The notes: generated by a model not told the origin, from the sequence alone. A stretch of DNA of 64,000 bases from Toxorhynchites rutilus septentrionalis (GCF_029784135.1 NC_073746.1:262841598-262905597); one strand, 5' to 3'. Positions 45,139 to 56,895 are shown, numbered from the stretch's first letter. Program-made: numbers and translations.

Positions 45139-46069
45139 CCATAGAAGAGGAACAAATGCGAGGGCTGTTGCAAAGTGTAGTACCCCACGAGAGTCGTTGT
45201 GACGGAGTGCGCGTTATGTTGGAGGGCACTGCCTAATCGGCGCTCCGTTGGGAGAGAAATCCTGCGAGGGTGGCTGTGACGGGGCGCGCGTCAAGTTGGA
45301 GGGCGCTTCCTAATCGGTTCACGTCTCGACAGGTGAGAAACCCCGCGAGGGTGACTGTGACGGGTTGCGCGTCAAGCTGGAGGGCAATTCCTAATCGGTA
45401 CACGTCTCGACGGATAAGCGGAATCTGGAGAGCAGGGTCAAGAAAATGCTGGCAATGCCTGTTGGTGGATTGAGAGAGGAACATTGCGAGGGTCGTTTCG
45501 GCGGAGCGAGAGCCTAGGAGAGCATCATCAAATCGGTGGGTACCCCCACGAGAGTTGCTGTGACGGAGTGCGCGTTATGTTGGAGGGCACTGCCTAATCG
45601 GCGCTCCGTTGGGAAGAGAAATCCTGCGAGGGTGGCTGTGACGGGGCGCGCGTCAAGATGGAGGGCGCTTCCTAATCGGTTCACGTCTCGACAGGTGAGA
45701 AACCCCGCGAGGGTGACTGTGACGGGTTGCGCGTCAAGTTGGAGGGCAATTCCTAATCGGTACACGTCTCGACGGGTAAAAGGAAGCCTGTGCTGCGGAT
45801 GTGCGTGGCGGAGTACAACGGAAACGTAAATGAGATGTATAGAGAAAAAGGGAAGGATCAACGCTAGTTAGCGTTGAAAACTCGTGAAGTGCATGAGCAC
45901 AGCCGCCCCCTGAAGTAGTCGCCTAGATGTGGTCCCGGGGGGAATGAGGCTACGAGTAGAGGGCTTGGTTTTTGTGGGTGCGATCCCCACTCGACGTCTG
46001 GGTTATCCCTTCCCAGATAAGGCTGGAAGAGCGTTCCTCACCTCTATAAAAAAAAAAAAAAAAAAAAAA
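45139..46069 (+). promoter_or_regulatory. element D 3' UTR with two repeat blocks, and poly(A)
   Basis: 909 bases plus 22 A. Two blocks (about 45184-45417 and 45546-45780), each of three units of 76-82 bp, are separated by a unique 125-base spacer. Hairpins follow: CAACGCTAGTTAGCGTTG (45859-45876), GTGC/GCAC (45889-45900), GTGGG/CCCAC (45974-45990) and CTGGG/CCCAG. Confidence 0.65.
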
Positions 46070-47258
46070 CAAACATACAAACATACAAACATACAAACAT
46101 ACAAACATACAAACATACAAACATACAAACATACAAACATACAAACATACAAACATACAAACATACAAACATACAAACCTACAAACCTACAAACATACAA
46201 ACATACAAACATACAAACATACAAACATACAAACATACAAACATACAAACATACAAACATACAAACATACAAACATATAAACATACAAACATACAAACAT
46301 ACAAACATACAAACATACAAACATACAAACATACAAACATACAAACATACAAACATACAAACATACAAACATACAAACATACAAACATACAAACATACAA
46401 ACATACAAACATACAAACATACAAACATACAAACATACAAACATACAAACATACAAACATACAAACATACAAACATACAAACATACAAACATACAAACAT
46501 ACAAACATACAAACATACAAACATACAAACATACAAACATACAAACATACAAACATACAAACATACAAACATACAAACATACAAACATACAAACATACAA
46601 ACATACAAACATACAAACATACAAACATACAAACATACAAACATACAAACATACAAACATACAAACATACGAACATACAAACATACAAACATACAAACAT
46701 ACAAACCTACAAACATACAAACATACAAACATACAAACATACAAACATACAAACATACAAACATACAAACATACAAACATACAAACATACAAACATACAA
46801 ACATACAAACATACAAACATACAAACATACAAACATACAAACATACAAACATACAAACATACAAACATACAAACATACAAACATACAAACATACAAACAT
46901 ACAAACATACAAACATACAAACATACAAACATACAAACATACAAACATACAAACATACAAACATACAAACATACAAACATACAAACATACAAACATACAA
47001 ACATACAAACATACAAACCTACAAACATACAAACATACAAACATACAAACATACAAACCTACAAACATACAAACATACAAACATACAAACATACAAACAT
47101 ACAAACATACAAACATACAAACATACAAACATACAAACATACAAACATACAAACATACAAACATACAAACATACAAACATACAAACATACAAACATACAA
47201 ACATACAAACATACAAACATACAAACATACAAACATACAAACATACAAACATACAAAC
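46070..47258 (+). repeat. (ACAAACAT)n block 5
   Basis: About 148 units, the longest block. It has scattered variants: ACAAACCT at about 46180, 46188, 46708, 47019 and 47059, ACATATAAAC near 46275 and ACGAACAT near 46671. The other blocks are almost free of variants. Confidence 0.98.
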
Positions 47259-47260
47259 AC

Positions 47261-49443
47261 CGAAAAACGAACGCTGCCCAGTTTATTGGTGGAACGAGGT
47301 GATTAACTCCCTTCGCTCGGACTGTCTCCGAGCGAGAAGGAGAATGCAGAGGGCTAGAACTACTAGCGAAAGAATAGAGCGTAGAGAATTATTCAAAACG
47401 GCAAAAGCCGCCCTTAAGCACGAAATCAGATCCAGCAAGAGAAACTGCTTCAAAGAGTTATGTCGCGATGCCGATGCGAACCCTTGGGGCACAGCATATA
47501 GGGTAGTGATGGCCAAAATCAGAGGCCCATCGATGCCCCGTGAAAGCTGTCCGGATAAGCTGAAGAAAATCGTAGAAGGTCTCTTCCCGAAGCATGATCC
47601 GATTACCTGGCCAGCAACGCCATATGGCGATGATGAAGAACGCGTCGAGAGAGTGTCAACAGAGGAGCTGATTACGGCAGCAAGAAAATTAAAAGTCAAC
47701 AAAACACCTGGCCCCGACGGAATCCCAAATGTGGCGGTTAAAGCCGCAATACAAGCGAACTCTGACATTTTCAGGGCAACGCTGCAAAAGTGCCTGGATG
47801 AGGGGTACTTTCCAGACATGTGGAAGAAGCAGAGACTGGTGCTACTGCCAAAACCAGGGAAGCCACCAGGGGATCCATCCTCGTATAGACCGATTTGCCT
47901 CCTTGATACCCTTGGGAAACTGTTAGAGAAGATCATCCTCAACAGGCTGTCGAGATGCACAGAAAGTGAACACGGACTCTCGAGGATGCAGTTCGGATTT
48001 CGGAAAAATAAATCTACGGTGGATGCCATCTTGTCAGTTGTCGAAGCAGCTGAAAAAGTGTTGAAGCAGAAAAAACGTGGAAATCGATTTTGCGCAGTAA
48101 TTACGGTCGACGTAAAAAATGCGTTCAACAGTGCCAGCTGGGAAGCTATCGCCGAAGCGTTGCACAGACTGACGGTACCAAACTATGTTTGTAAGATCCT
48201 GAAAAGCTATTTCGAGAACCGAGTTTTGATTTATGACACAGACATGGGACAGGAGTCATTTAACATAACAGCGGGTGTCCCACAGGGTTCCATCTTGGGT
48301 CCAACACTATGGAATGGAATGTACGATGAAGTGCTGAGGTTGAAGCTTCCGCAGGGTGTAGTGATTACCGGCTTCGCCGACGATATATCCTTGACGGTAA
48401 CAGGCAAGTCCCGAGAGGAGGTAGAAATGTTGGCTACTGAGGCAATACAAACTGTTGAAGATTGGATGAACGATGCTAAACTGAGGATCGCACACCACAA
48501 AACAGAAATGGTGATAATCAGCAACCACAGAGCAGTACAGCAGGCAGAAATAACAGTTGGGGCGCATACTATCGTCTCCAAACGCGAACTTAAATACCTG
48601 GGTGTTATAATAGACGACCGACTCAATTTTAAGAGCCACGTGAAATACGCGTGTGAAAAAGCGGCTAAAGTTTCCACGGCGTTTGCTAGGATAATGCCCA
48701 ATAATGCAGGGCCAAGCAGTAGTAAGAGGCGCCTTCTGGCCAGTGTAGCCACTTCGATATTGCGATACGGTGGTCCGGCTTGGACAGCAGCGCTTAAATT
48801 ACAACAAAACCGTAGACTGTTGAACAGAACTTACCGGATGACGGCGATGAGAGTAGCCAGTGCCTATAAAACGATATCTGCGGAGGCGGTATGTGTCATA
48901 GCCGGATTGGTTCCTATCGAAATCACTCTGAGCGAAGATAGTGTGTGCTACAATCTGAGAACGACAAGCACACAGAGCAATAGAGCAGCTCGAGTAACAG
49001 CAAGAGCCGACTCCATGAGGAAGTGGCAGCAGGAGTGGAACAGCACCCCTAACGGTAGATGGACCCACAGACTGATCCCAAATATAATCAATTGGGTACA
49101 AAGAAAGCACGGTGAAGTCAATTTCCACTTGACGCAATTCTTATCCGGACATGGTTGCTTTAGACGGTACTTGCACAGATTCGGCCATGCAAGTTCACCG
49201 TTTTGCCCTGAGTGTGATGGAATAGAGGAAACGCCGGAGCACGTGGTTTTCTACTGTCCTCGCTTTGTCCAAGAAAGAGAACAAATGTACCGGGAGATCA
49301 GCCCAGATGTGAACGCTGGAAACGTTGTTCAACGAATGTGAGAAAAAGAGAGCACGTGGAATGCGGTTAATTCTGCTATTACCAAAATACTCACGATGCT
49401 CCAACGAAGATGGAGAGAAGAACAAAGAAGTAGCAATTCATAG
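47261..49443 (+). pseudogene. element E ORF2 fragment, reverse transcriptase part
   Basis: It lacks the endonuclease and starts just before CPVYWWNEVINSLRS. It keeps the whole RT (KTPGPDGIPN, TVDVKNAFNSASW, AGVPQGSILGPTLWN, GFADDISLTV) and the C-terminal CX2CX8HX4C cluster. A TGA at 49339-49341 replaces the TGC codon (Cys) seen in H, ending the frame 34 codons early. No start codon is provided by the repeat. It is a dead copy. Confidence 0.92.
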
Positions 49444-49630
49444 AGATGAGTGCATGAGCACAGCCTCCTCCCGAAGTAATACCAAACGGTGGTTCCGGGG
49501 GGGGGGAAGGCAAGGCGCATAGGAGGTGGTTTTAGTGAGTAAGAATCTCACACTACCCAGTCAACATGGCGACTGGGTGTCTATGAAGATCTCCACCTTC
49601 TTCACCAAAAAAAAAAAAAAAAAAAAAAAA
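49444..49630 (+). promoter_or_regulatory. element E 3' UTR and poly(A)
   Basis: 163 bases plus 24 A. Same three hairpins as in H, including GTGAGTAAGAATCTCAC and CCCAGTC/GACTGGG. A run of about a dozen G residues near 49497-49506 is longer than in H. Confidence 0.6.
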
Positions 49631-50595
49631 CAAACATACAAACATACAAACATACAAACATACAAACATACAAACATACAAACATACAAACATATAAACA
49701 TACAAACATACAAACATACAAACATACAAACATACAAACATACAAACATACAAACATACAAACATACAAACATACAAACATACAAACATACAAACATACA
49801 AACATACAAACATACAAACATACAAACATACAAACATACAAACATACAAACATACAAACATACAAACATACAAACATACAAACATACAAACATACAAACA
49901 TACAAACATACAAACATACAAACATACAAACATACAAACATACAAACATACAAACATACAAACATACAAACATACAAACATACAAACATACAAACATACA
50001 AACATACAAACATACAAACATACAAACATACAAACATACAAACATACAAACATACAAACATACAAACATACAAACATACAAACATACAAACATACAAACA
50101 TACAAACATACAAACATACAAACATACAAACATACAAACATACAAACATACAAACATACAAACATACAAACATACAAACATACAAACATACAAACATACA
50201 AACATACAAACATACAAACATACAAACATACAAACATACAAACATACAAACATACAAACATACAAACATACAAACATACAAACATACAAACATACAAACA
50301 TACAAACATACAAACATACAAACATACAAACATACAAACATACAAACATACAAACATACAAACATACAAACATACAAACATACAAACATACAAACATACA
50401 AACATACAAACATACAAACATACAAACATACAAACATACAAACATACAAACATACAAACATACAAACATACAAACATACAAACATACAAACATACAAACA
50501 TACAAACATACAAACATACAAACATACAAACATACAAACATACAAACATACAAACATACAAACATACAAACATACAAACATACAAACATACAAAC
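49631..50595 (+). repeat. (ACAAACAT)n block 6
   Basis: About 120 units with one visible variant (ATATAAAC near 49692). Confidence 0.98.
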
Positions 50596-50600
50596 CTTCG

Positions 50601-50855
50601 CTGAAGATGGTGCCCCGGGTGACCAAGCGGATGGAGCGATGCTTCCAGTGCATGGACTTTGGACATCAGGCAAGAAGCTGCACAGGCCCCGACAGGTCTG
50701 AACTGTGCAGGAGATGCGGTGAGAAAGGGCATGTTGCGAGAGACTGCACGAAGCAACCGAAATGCCTGCTCTGCAAACCAGAGAACGGCAGCGACCATGC
50801 GACAGGAAGCTTCAAGTGTCCCTCGTATAAGAAGGCGTTAGCAGAATCGCAGTAA
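50601..50855 (+). pseudogene. element F ORF1 C-terminal fragment
   Basis: Only the zinc-knuckle region remains: CFQCMDFGHQARSC, CRRCGEKGHVARDC and the longer third knuckle, then the normal stop. Everything upstream, including the helical middle, was lost at insertion. An ATG at 50607 could start an 82-residue peptide, but there is no promoter or leader. Confidence 0.9.
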
Positions 50856-53803
50856 CGGAGATAATTCAGATCAATCTGAACCATTGCAACACAGCTCAGC
50901 AACTGTTGTGGCAGTCGACAACAGAGACAAAATGCGACGTTGCAATCATAGCGGAGCCGTACCGAGTACCCCGTGATAACGGCAGCTGGGCGACGGATAG
51001 TTTAGGGATTGCTGCAATACAGGTGATGGGCAGATATCCTATCCAGGAAGTGGTTGGAGGTTCACATGAAGGTTTCGTAATCGCCAAAATTAATGGAATC
51101 TTCATGTGTAGTTGCTACGCACCCCCGAGATGGACAACTGATCAATTCCACCAGATGCTAGACGCAATGACCGAGGAACTAATTGGTAGAACACCGATCG
51201 TCATTGGAGGCGACTTCAACGCATGGGCGGTGGAGTGGGGAAGTAGATGCACCAACATCAGAGGGTACAGTCTACTGGAAGCTCTAGCAAAGCTGGAAGT
51301 AACGTTACTGAACGAAGGTACCACCAGCACTTTCCGGAAAGATGGGCGCGAATCCATCATCGACGTTACTTTTTGCAGTCCGTCGCTGTTGGCGAGTACC
51401 GAGTGGAAAGTGTGCGAGTCGTATACGCACAGTGATCACCAGGCGATCCGGTACAGAATCGGTCAACGAAACCACGTGCGAGTTCGGAGGACAACAAGCT
51501 GTGAGCGGAAGTGGAAGACGAATGCTTTCGACAAGGACCTTTTCGTCGAAGCACTTCGTCTAGATAGCGGAGTTTCAGATTGGAACGCAGAAAAGTTTAC
51601 AGATCTACTGGTGAGAGCATGCGACACTACCATGCCGAGGAAAGTTGCACCAAAAAATGGAAGACGCCCAGCTTACTGGTGGAACGACTCTCTCCGCAAC
51701 CTTCGCGCTAGCTGTCTTCGAGCCAGAAGACGCGCTCAGAGAGCACGAAACAGTGCTGATAGAGAGGAACGTAATACGGTGTACCGAGCAGCTAGAGCCG
51801 CCTTGAAACGGGAAATTACAATGAGCAAAGCGAACTGTTTTAAGGAGCTGTGCCGAGAGGCAGATGCCAACCCATGGGGCAACGCGTATCGAGTCGTGAT
51901 GGCGAAGATCAGAGGACCTGTGACGCCCGTCGAATCGTGTCCCGAGAAGCTGAAGGTCATTGTGGAGGGTTTATTTCCGATGCATGATCCTACGATATGG
52001 CCACCGACACCGTACGCCGAAATAGCTACCGAACGTTCTCAAGTTTCCAATGAAGAACTGGTAGCAGTGGCGAAGAGACTGCAGGTAAAGAAAGCGCCCG
52101 GCCCCGACGGAATCCCCAACGCGGCCTTGAAAACGGCGATTCAGGCGTTCCCGGACATCATCAGGATAGTGCTACAGAAATGCCTGGATGATGGTCACTT
52201 TCCTAAGAAATGGAAGATCCAAAAGTTAGTGTTGCTGCCAAAACCAGGAAAGCCCCCGGGGGTACCAACATCCTATAGGCCTATATGCCTGCTGGATACG
52301 CTCGGGAAACTCTTGGAAAGGATTATCCTCAACAGACTGACGAAATGTACGGAGAGTGACCATGGTCTGTCAAAGATGCAGTTTGGATTCCGGAAAGGCA
52401 GGTCCACCGTTGATGCTATCCGGACAGTGGTTGAAAAAGCAGAGAAGGCATCACAGCAAAAGCGGAGGGGCGACCGACATTGTGCTATAGTAACGATCGA
52501 CGTGAGGAATGCTTTCAACAGCGCTAGCTGGGAAGCCATTGCCGAGTCCCTACACCGTATGAAGGTTCCTGGGTACCTGTGCAGAATTCTAGGAAGCTAC
52601 TTTCAGAACCGCGTCCTAGTCTACGAGACGAGCATGGGGCGGACAATGTTGAATATAACGGCCGGCGTACCACAAGGCTCTATCCTGGGCCCAACGCTCT
52701 GGAACGTAATGTATAACGGTGTACTGAATCTGAAGCTTCCCAAAGGCGTGGAGATCGTGGGCTTCGCGGATGATATCGCTCTCACAGTGGCAGGCGAGAC
52801 ACTCGAAGAGGTGAAGATGCTTGCAATCGAGTCCATCGTCTCAGTAGAGAACTGGATGCAAGCAGCGAAACTGCAGATTGCTCATAATAAAACGGAAGTA
52901 TTGTTGGTGAGTAACTGCAAAGCCGTGCAGCGAGCGGAAATTACAGTCGGGGAACACGTGATACCTTCTAAGCGTAGGTTGAAATATTTGGGAGTTATGA
53001 TCGACGACCGGCTGAATTTCAACAACCACGTCGACTACGTCTGCGAGAAAGCAGAGAAGTCCATTAGCGCGATAGCGAGAATAATGCCGAATAACGCAGG
53101 ACCTTGCAGTAGCAAAAGGCGTCTCCTGGCTGCTGTATCCTCGTCCATACTGCGGTACGGAGCACCAGCCTGGTCTGCGGCTCTCGAAACCCACCGGAAT
53201 CGTAGAAAACTGGACCGTACGTTTCGGCTCATGGCGATGCGAGTTGCGAGCGCGTATAGGACGATCTCGTTGGAGGCAGTCTGCGTTATCGCCGGCATGA
53301 TCCCTATTGGCATCACTCTGGCGGAAGACAGAGAGTGCTACAGACGAAAGGAAATCAGGGGTATCCGGAAAACAGCGAGAGTAGAATCACTCTTGAAGTG
53401 GCAGCAGGAATGGGACACGGCGGAGAAAGGCAGGTGGACGTATGGGCTCATACCGGTACTATCGACCTGGCTGAACAGGAAGCACGGGGAGGTGAATTTT
53501 CATCTGACACAGTTCCTGTCTGGACATGGCTGCTTCAGGCAATATTTGCACCGGTTCGGGCACGCAACGTCGCCACTCTGTCCGGAGTGTGAAGATGTGG
53601 AGGAAACACCAGAACACGTGGTATTTGTGTGTCCCAGGTTCACCGCAAGACGCGAGGGGCTGCCTGCCCTTCATGCCGGGAACATAGTAGAGAAAATGTG
53701 TCGCGATGAGGGCACCTGGAACGCTGTGAACAGTGTAATCATACACATCATGTCCGAGCTACAGCGGAAGTGGAGGGCCGACCAGCGTAGTAATAACCCC
53801 TGA
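50855..53803 (+). CDS. element F ORF2, endonuclease and reverse transcriptase, ACG start
   Basis: Same layout as D and G: it aligns from ACG at 50855, overlapping the ORF1 stop, and would give 982 residues. It has the endonuclease blocks INLNHCNTAQQLL, IIAEPYRVP, GGDFNAWAVEWGS, DVTFCSPSL and SDHQAI, the RT blocks up to GFADDIALTV, and the C-terminal CX2CX8HX4C. About twenty residues differ from D and G, for example READANPW and VKKAPGPDG. The frame is open, but the copy lacks its own 5' UTR and most of ORF1, so it cannot be transcribed from its own promoter. Confidence 0.88.
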   Translation, partial: TEIIQINLNHCNTAQQLLWQSTTETKCDVAIIAEPYRVPRDNGSWATDSLGIAAIQVMGRYPIQEVVGGSHEGFVIAKINGIFMCSCYAPPRWTTDQFHQMLDAMTEELIGRTPIVIGGDFNAWAVEWGSRCTNIRGYSLLEALAKLEVTLLNEGTTSTFRKDGRESIIDVTFCSPSLLASTEWKVCESYTHSDHQAIRYRIGQRNHVRVRRTTSCERKWKTNAFDKDLFVEALRLDSGVSDWNAEKFTDLLVRACDTTMPRKVAPKNGRRPAYWWNDSLRNLRASCLRARRRAQRARNSADREERNTVYRAARAALKREITMSKANCFKELCREADANPWGNAYRVVMAKIRGPVTPVESCPEKLKVIVEGLFPMHDPTIWPPTPYAEIATERSQVSNEELVAVAKRLQVKKAPGPDGIPNAALKTAIQAFPDIIRIVLQKCLDDGHFPKKWKIQKLVLLPKPGKPPGVPTSYRPICLLDTLGKLLERIILNRLTKCTESDHGLSKMQFGFRKGRSTVDAIRTVVEKAEKASQQKRRGDRHCAIVTIDVRNAFNSASWEAIAESLHRMKVPGYLCRILGSYFQNRVLVYETSMGRTMLNITAGVPQGSILGPTLWNVMYNGVLNLKLPKGVEIVGFADDIALTVAGETLEEVKMLAIESIVSVENWMQAAKLQIAHNKTEVLLVSNCKAVQRAEITVGEHVIPSKRRLKYLGVMIDDRLNFNNHVDYVCEKAEKSISAIARIMPNNAGPCSSKRRLLAAVSSSILRYGAPAWSAALETHRNRRKLDRTFRLMAMRVASAYRTISLEAVCVIAGMIPIGITLAEDRECYRRKEIRGIRKTARVESLLKWQQEWDTAEKGRWTYGLIPVLSTWLNRKHGEVNFHLTQFLSGHGCFRQYLHRFGHATSPLCPECEDVEETPEHVVFVCPRFTARREGLPALHAGNIVEKMCRDEGTWNAVNSVIIHIMSELQRKWRADQRSNNP

Positions 53804-54709
53804 CCATAGAAGAGGAACAAATGCGAGGGCTGTTGCAAAGTGTAGTACCCCACGAGAGTCGTTGTGACGGAGTGCGCGTTATGTTGGAGGGCACTGCCTA
53901 ATCGGCGCTCCGTTGGGAAGAGAAATCCTGCGAGGGTGGCTGTGACGGGGCGCGCGTCAAGTTGGAGGGCGCTTCCTAATCGGTTCACGTCTCGACAGGT
54001 GAGAAACCCCGCGAGGGTGACTGTGACGGATTGCGCGTCAAGCTGGAGGGCAATTCCTAATCGGTACACGTCTCGACGGGTAAGCGGAATCTGGAGAGCA
54101 GGGTCAAGAAAATGCTGGCAATGCCTGTTGGTGGATGGAGAGAGGAACATTGCGAGGATCGTTTCGGCGGAGCGAGAGCCTAGGAGAGCATCATCAAATC
54201 GGCGGGTACCCCACGAGAGTTGCTGTGACGGAGTGCGCGTTATGTTGGAGGGCACTGCCTAATCGGCGCTCCGTTGGGAAGAGAAATCCTGCGAGGGTGG
54301 TTGTGACGTCGCGCGCGTCAAGATGGAGGGCGCTTCCTAATCGGTTCACATCTCGACAGGTGAGAAACCCCGCGAGGGTGACTGTGACGGGTTGCGCGTC
54401 AAGTTGGAGGGCAATTCCTAATCGGTACACGTCTCGACGGGTAAAAGGAAGCCTGTGCAGCAGATGTGCGTGGCGGAGTACAACGGAAACGTGAATGAGA
54501 TGTATAGAGAAAAAGGGAAGGATCAACGCTAGTTAGCGTTGAAAACTCGTGAAGTGCATGAGCACAGCCGCCCCCTGAAGTAGTCGCCTAGATGTGGTCC
54601 CGGGGGGAATGAGGCTACGAGTAGAGGGCTTGGTTTTTGTGGGTGCGATCCCCACTCGACGTCTGGGTTATCCCTTCCCAGATAAGGCTGGAAGAGCGTT
54701 CCTCACCTC

Positions 54710-54741
<32 letters not shown>
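53804..54741 (+). promoter_or_regulatory. element F 3' UTR with two repeat blocks, and poly(A)
   Basis: 909 bases, the same two-block repeat layout as D, ending in the hairpins CAACGCTAGTTAGCGTTG, GTGC/GCAC, GTGGG/CCCAC and CTGGG/CCCAG, then 29 A. Confidence 0.65.
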
Positions 54742-54920
54742 CAAACATACAAACATACAAACATACAAACATACAAACATACAAACATACAAACATACAA
54801 ACATACAAACATACAAACATACAAACATACAAACATACAAACATACAAACATACAAACATACAAACATACAAACATACAAACATACAAACATACAAACAT
54901 ACAAACATACAAACATACAC
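54742..54920 (+). repeat. (ACAAACAT)n block 7
   Basis: About 22 units; the last is cut to ACATACAC at the start of G. Confidence 0.98.
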
Positions 54921-54921
54921 A

Positions 54922-55512
54922 GCCGTGGAGTTGCCGGCCTAGAATAGCACTTCGGGTCTTGGTCCCTGTCCCTGTCGTATGAGGCGACTAATCGGGTGAC
55001 AACGCGAGTAAGGGCGCGGTAAAGCCTATTGGAGATTGCACGGGGGAAATACCGTGTACAGGAGCCACGAAAGGAGTGCCAAGCACATCAGGATTGACGC
55101 CAGTAAGATCCTGATTACGACATACTGGCTACGACATAGAAAACGGACACGATACGGAAACGATTTCAACACGACGCTAAAGGCTGACAGTCATGCTATC
55201 CTGTTCCCTGAGTAAGGAAGGGTGACACCTTCCTGAAACGGCGTGTAGGCTAATAGTGCGATTGCCCCCGTCCCGGTAATAACTTGGCAAGTCTTCGGGT
55301 ACGTTCAATGCTCGTCTAGGCTCAGGCACTAGGTACTAGGCGTCAGATGTCACATTCCTGACTTGCGCTGATCTGGCTCTGAACACGGTCCCTATGAAGG
55401 ACCGTGTCAACCCCTGCATGGCCTCACTGCTTGCATAGACAACCATGGGATCACTGATAGCGACTATGTACAACGAGCGGAGATAGCGGCCCGAAGTTGG
55501 GACCCAACAGAC
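54922..55512 (+). promoter_or_regulatory. 5' UTR of element G
   Basis: 591 bases, very close to D. It has the same CACGG/CCGTG, AGGAAGG/CCTTCCT and ACACGGTCC/GGACCGTGT (55383-55407) hairpins. It lacks the extra A that extends ORF1 in D. Confidence 0.6.
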
Positions 55513-56895
55513 ATGAATATCATCGAACAATTCAACAGACGAAACGACGGTAATGAAGACACACCAACGGGAGAGGCGAGCGTGTTCGCAAGGAGCGGTA
55601 AGCTCCAGAGATCACCAATTCGCAACCAGACAACCATAGCGAATCCTATAGGACACCAACAGCATCCACAACAAGGAGAGACTAGCCTGATACAAGTGCA
55701 TAAAGCCAACACCACCACTTCTTTAGAAGGGCTGCAGGTCGGGAGGTCAAGCTTGATGGAGGTCAAGAAAAAAGTGAACGAGCTCTACGAGTTCATTAAG
55801 GACAAAAACAATGTCCATACTAAGATCAAACATTTAGTCACAAGCATCAAATCCGCCGTTACGGCTGCTGACCGCGAACAGAAGGAGATGATCACGCGAG
55901 CAGAGGTTGTTGAAAAAGCACTCGCTGAAGCAAGGGAGAAGATGTCCGTCGAGATACAGGAGACGCCACGAAACCCACGATCGGACAAAAGGAAGAGGGA
56001 TACCCCAGGGGATGAAGAAGACCTGAAGAAGGTTAAAAATGACAACCTGGAAAACAAAAAGGAAGGTGAAGGCAGTGGATGGCGAACTGTCGAAAAACAG
56101 ACGGAGAAACGGAAGAAGAAAGAAGAAAAGAAGAAAGGTGTGCAGGAGACAAAAAAAACCAGGCCCAGACGCGAGCGAAGTAAGGGAGATGCTCTGATCG
56201 TCGAGGTGAAGGAAGGAGTGACTTACGCATCACTCCTGCGGAAAGTGAGAGACGATCCGGAGTTGAAAGAACTGGGAGAGAATGTGGTGAAAACCAGGCG
56301 CACCCAGAAAGGAGAGATGCTCTTCGAGCTCAAGAGGGATCCGGCGGTCAAAAGTTCAGCCTTCAAGGAACTGGTTGCGAAGTCGCTCGGTGAGGAGGCG
56401 AAGGTGAGGGCTCTATCCCAGGAATCAGTGGTCGAATGCAGAAATCTCGACGAAATCACGACAGACGAGGAGTTAAGGCGCGAGTTAATAGAACAGTGTA
56501 AGCTGGACAATACACCAATGACGATCCGTATGAGGAAGGCGTATGGTGGCACGCAGACGGCGTCGATACGGCTCTCAACAGTCGCAGCCAATAAGATGGT
56601 AGAAACGACCAAAATAAAAGTTGGCTGGTCGGTTTGCTCGCTAAAGATGGTGCCCCGGGTGGCCAAGCGGATGGAGAGATGCTTCCAGTGCATGGGCTTT
56701 GGACATCAGGCAAGAAGCTGCACAGGCCCCGACAGGTCTGAACTGTGCAGGAGATGCGGTGAGAAAGGGCATGTTGCGAGAGACTGCACGAAGCAACCGA
56801 AATGCTTGCTCTGCAAACCAGAGAACGGCAGCGACCATGCGACAGGAAGCTTCAAGTGTCCCTCGTATAAGAAGGCGTTAGCAGAATCGCAGTAA
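55513..56895 (+). CDS. element G ORF1, RNA-binding gag-like protein
   Basis: 460 residues. N-terminal MNIIEQF, then VFARSGKLQRSP, a Lys/Glu-rich helical middle (about 75-230) that could form a coiled coil, and a conserved block KVRDDPELKELGENVVKTRR shared by both families. Zinc knuckles are at 390-403, 412-425 and 431-449. The stop TAA (56893-56895) overlaps the ACG where ORF2 should start. Two short in-frame gaps relative to D lie in the variable first third. Confidence 0.93.
   Translation: MNIIEQFNRRNDGNEDTPTGEASVFARSGKLQRSPIRNQTTIANPIGHQQHPQQGETSLIQVHKANTTTSLEGLQVGRSSLMEVKKKVNELYEFIKDKNNVHTKIKHLVTSIKSAVTAADREQKEMITRAEVVEKALAEAREKMSVEIQETPRNPRSDKRKRDTPGDEEDLKKVKNDNLENKKEGEGSGWRTVEKQTEKRKKKEEKKKGVQETKKTRPRRERSKGDALIVEVKEGVTYASLLRKVRDDPELKELGENVVKTRRTQKGEMLFELKRDPAVKSSAFKELVAKSLGEEAKVRALSQESVVECRNLDEITTDEELRRELIEQCKLDNTPMTIRMRKAYGGTQTASIRLSTVAANKMVETTKIKVGWSVCSLKMVPRVAKRMERCFQCMGFGHQARSCTGPDRSELCRRCGEKGHVARDCTKQPKCLLCKPENGSDHATGSFKCPSYKKALAESQ

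Larger units (their letters stand above)
40201..46069 (+). mobile_element. element D: R1-clade non-LTR, family II, full length, ORFs open
   Basis: It runs from GCCGTGGAG (40201) to 22 A residues (46048-46069). Both reading frames are open but ORF2 lacks an ATG start. It is nearly identical to G, differing mainly by two in-frame indels in ORF1, a few ORF2 substitutions and one extra block of 3' UTR repeats. Confidence 0.93.
47259..49630 (+). mobile_element. element E: 5'-truncated family I copy
   Basis: Starts inside ORF2 (CCGAAAAACGAACGC) directly after the repeat and ends with 24 A residues (49607-49630). It overlaps H almost identically. At the 5' junction repeat and element share ACAC or AACAC, a short microhomology. 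Confidence 0.92.
50596..54741 (+). mobile_element. element F: 5'-truncated family II copy with complete ORF2
   Basis: It begins in the last quarter of ORF1 (CTTCGCTGAAGATGG) directly after the repeat and ends with 29 A residues (54713-54741). ORF2 is open. Its sequence is more distinct from D and G than they are from each other, so it is a separate insertion rather than a recent copy of either. Confidence 0.92.

Noticed and set aside
45929..47302. Very long open frames through the ACAAACAT blocks on both strands, coding TYKHTNIQ-like or MFVCLYVC-like repeats
   Set aside because: An 8-bp unit without stop codons stays open in all plus frames and in the minus frames, so these frames follow from the repeat itself. 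They have no gene context.
47283..48128. A 281-codon minus-strand frame, and similar ones opposite ORF2 in other copies
   Set aside because: Lies exactly opposite conserved ORF2 reverse transcriptase codons and recurs wherever ORF2 does, so it is a shadow of codon use.
53864..54494. Open frames through the family II 3' UTR repeats (WRALPNR-like peptides)
   Set aside because: The repeat unit is close to a multiple of three and lacks stops on both strands. The frames start at random places and occur after ORF2 in the 3' UTR, so I treat them as by-products.
54922..55020. HDV-like self-cleaving ribozyme at the 5' end of the R1-clade elements
   Set aside because: Such ribozymes occur in R2 and some other non-LTR elements, so I tried the double-pseudoknot layout. 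A GTCG/CGAC hairpin followed by TAAT looked suggestive, but I found no matching P1 and P2 strands. A structure search could reopen this.
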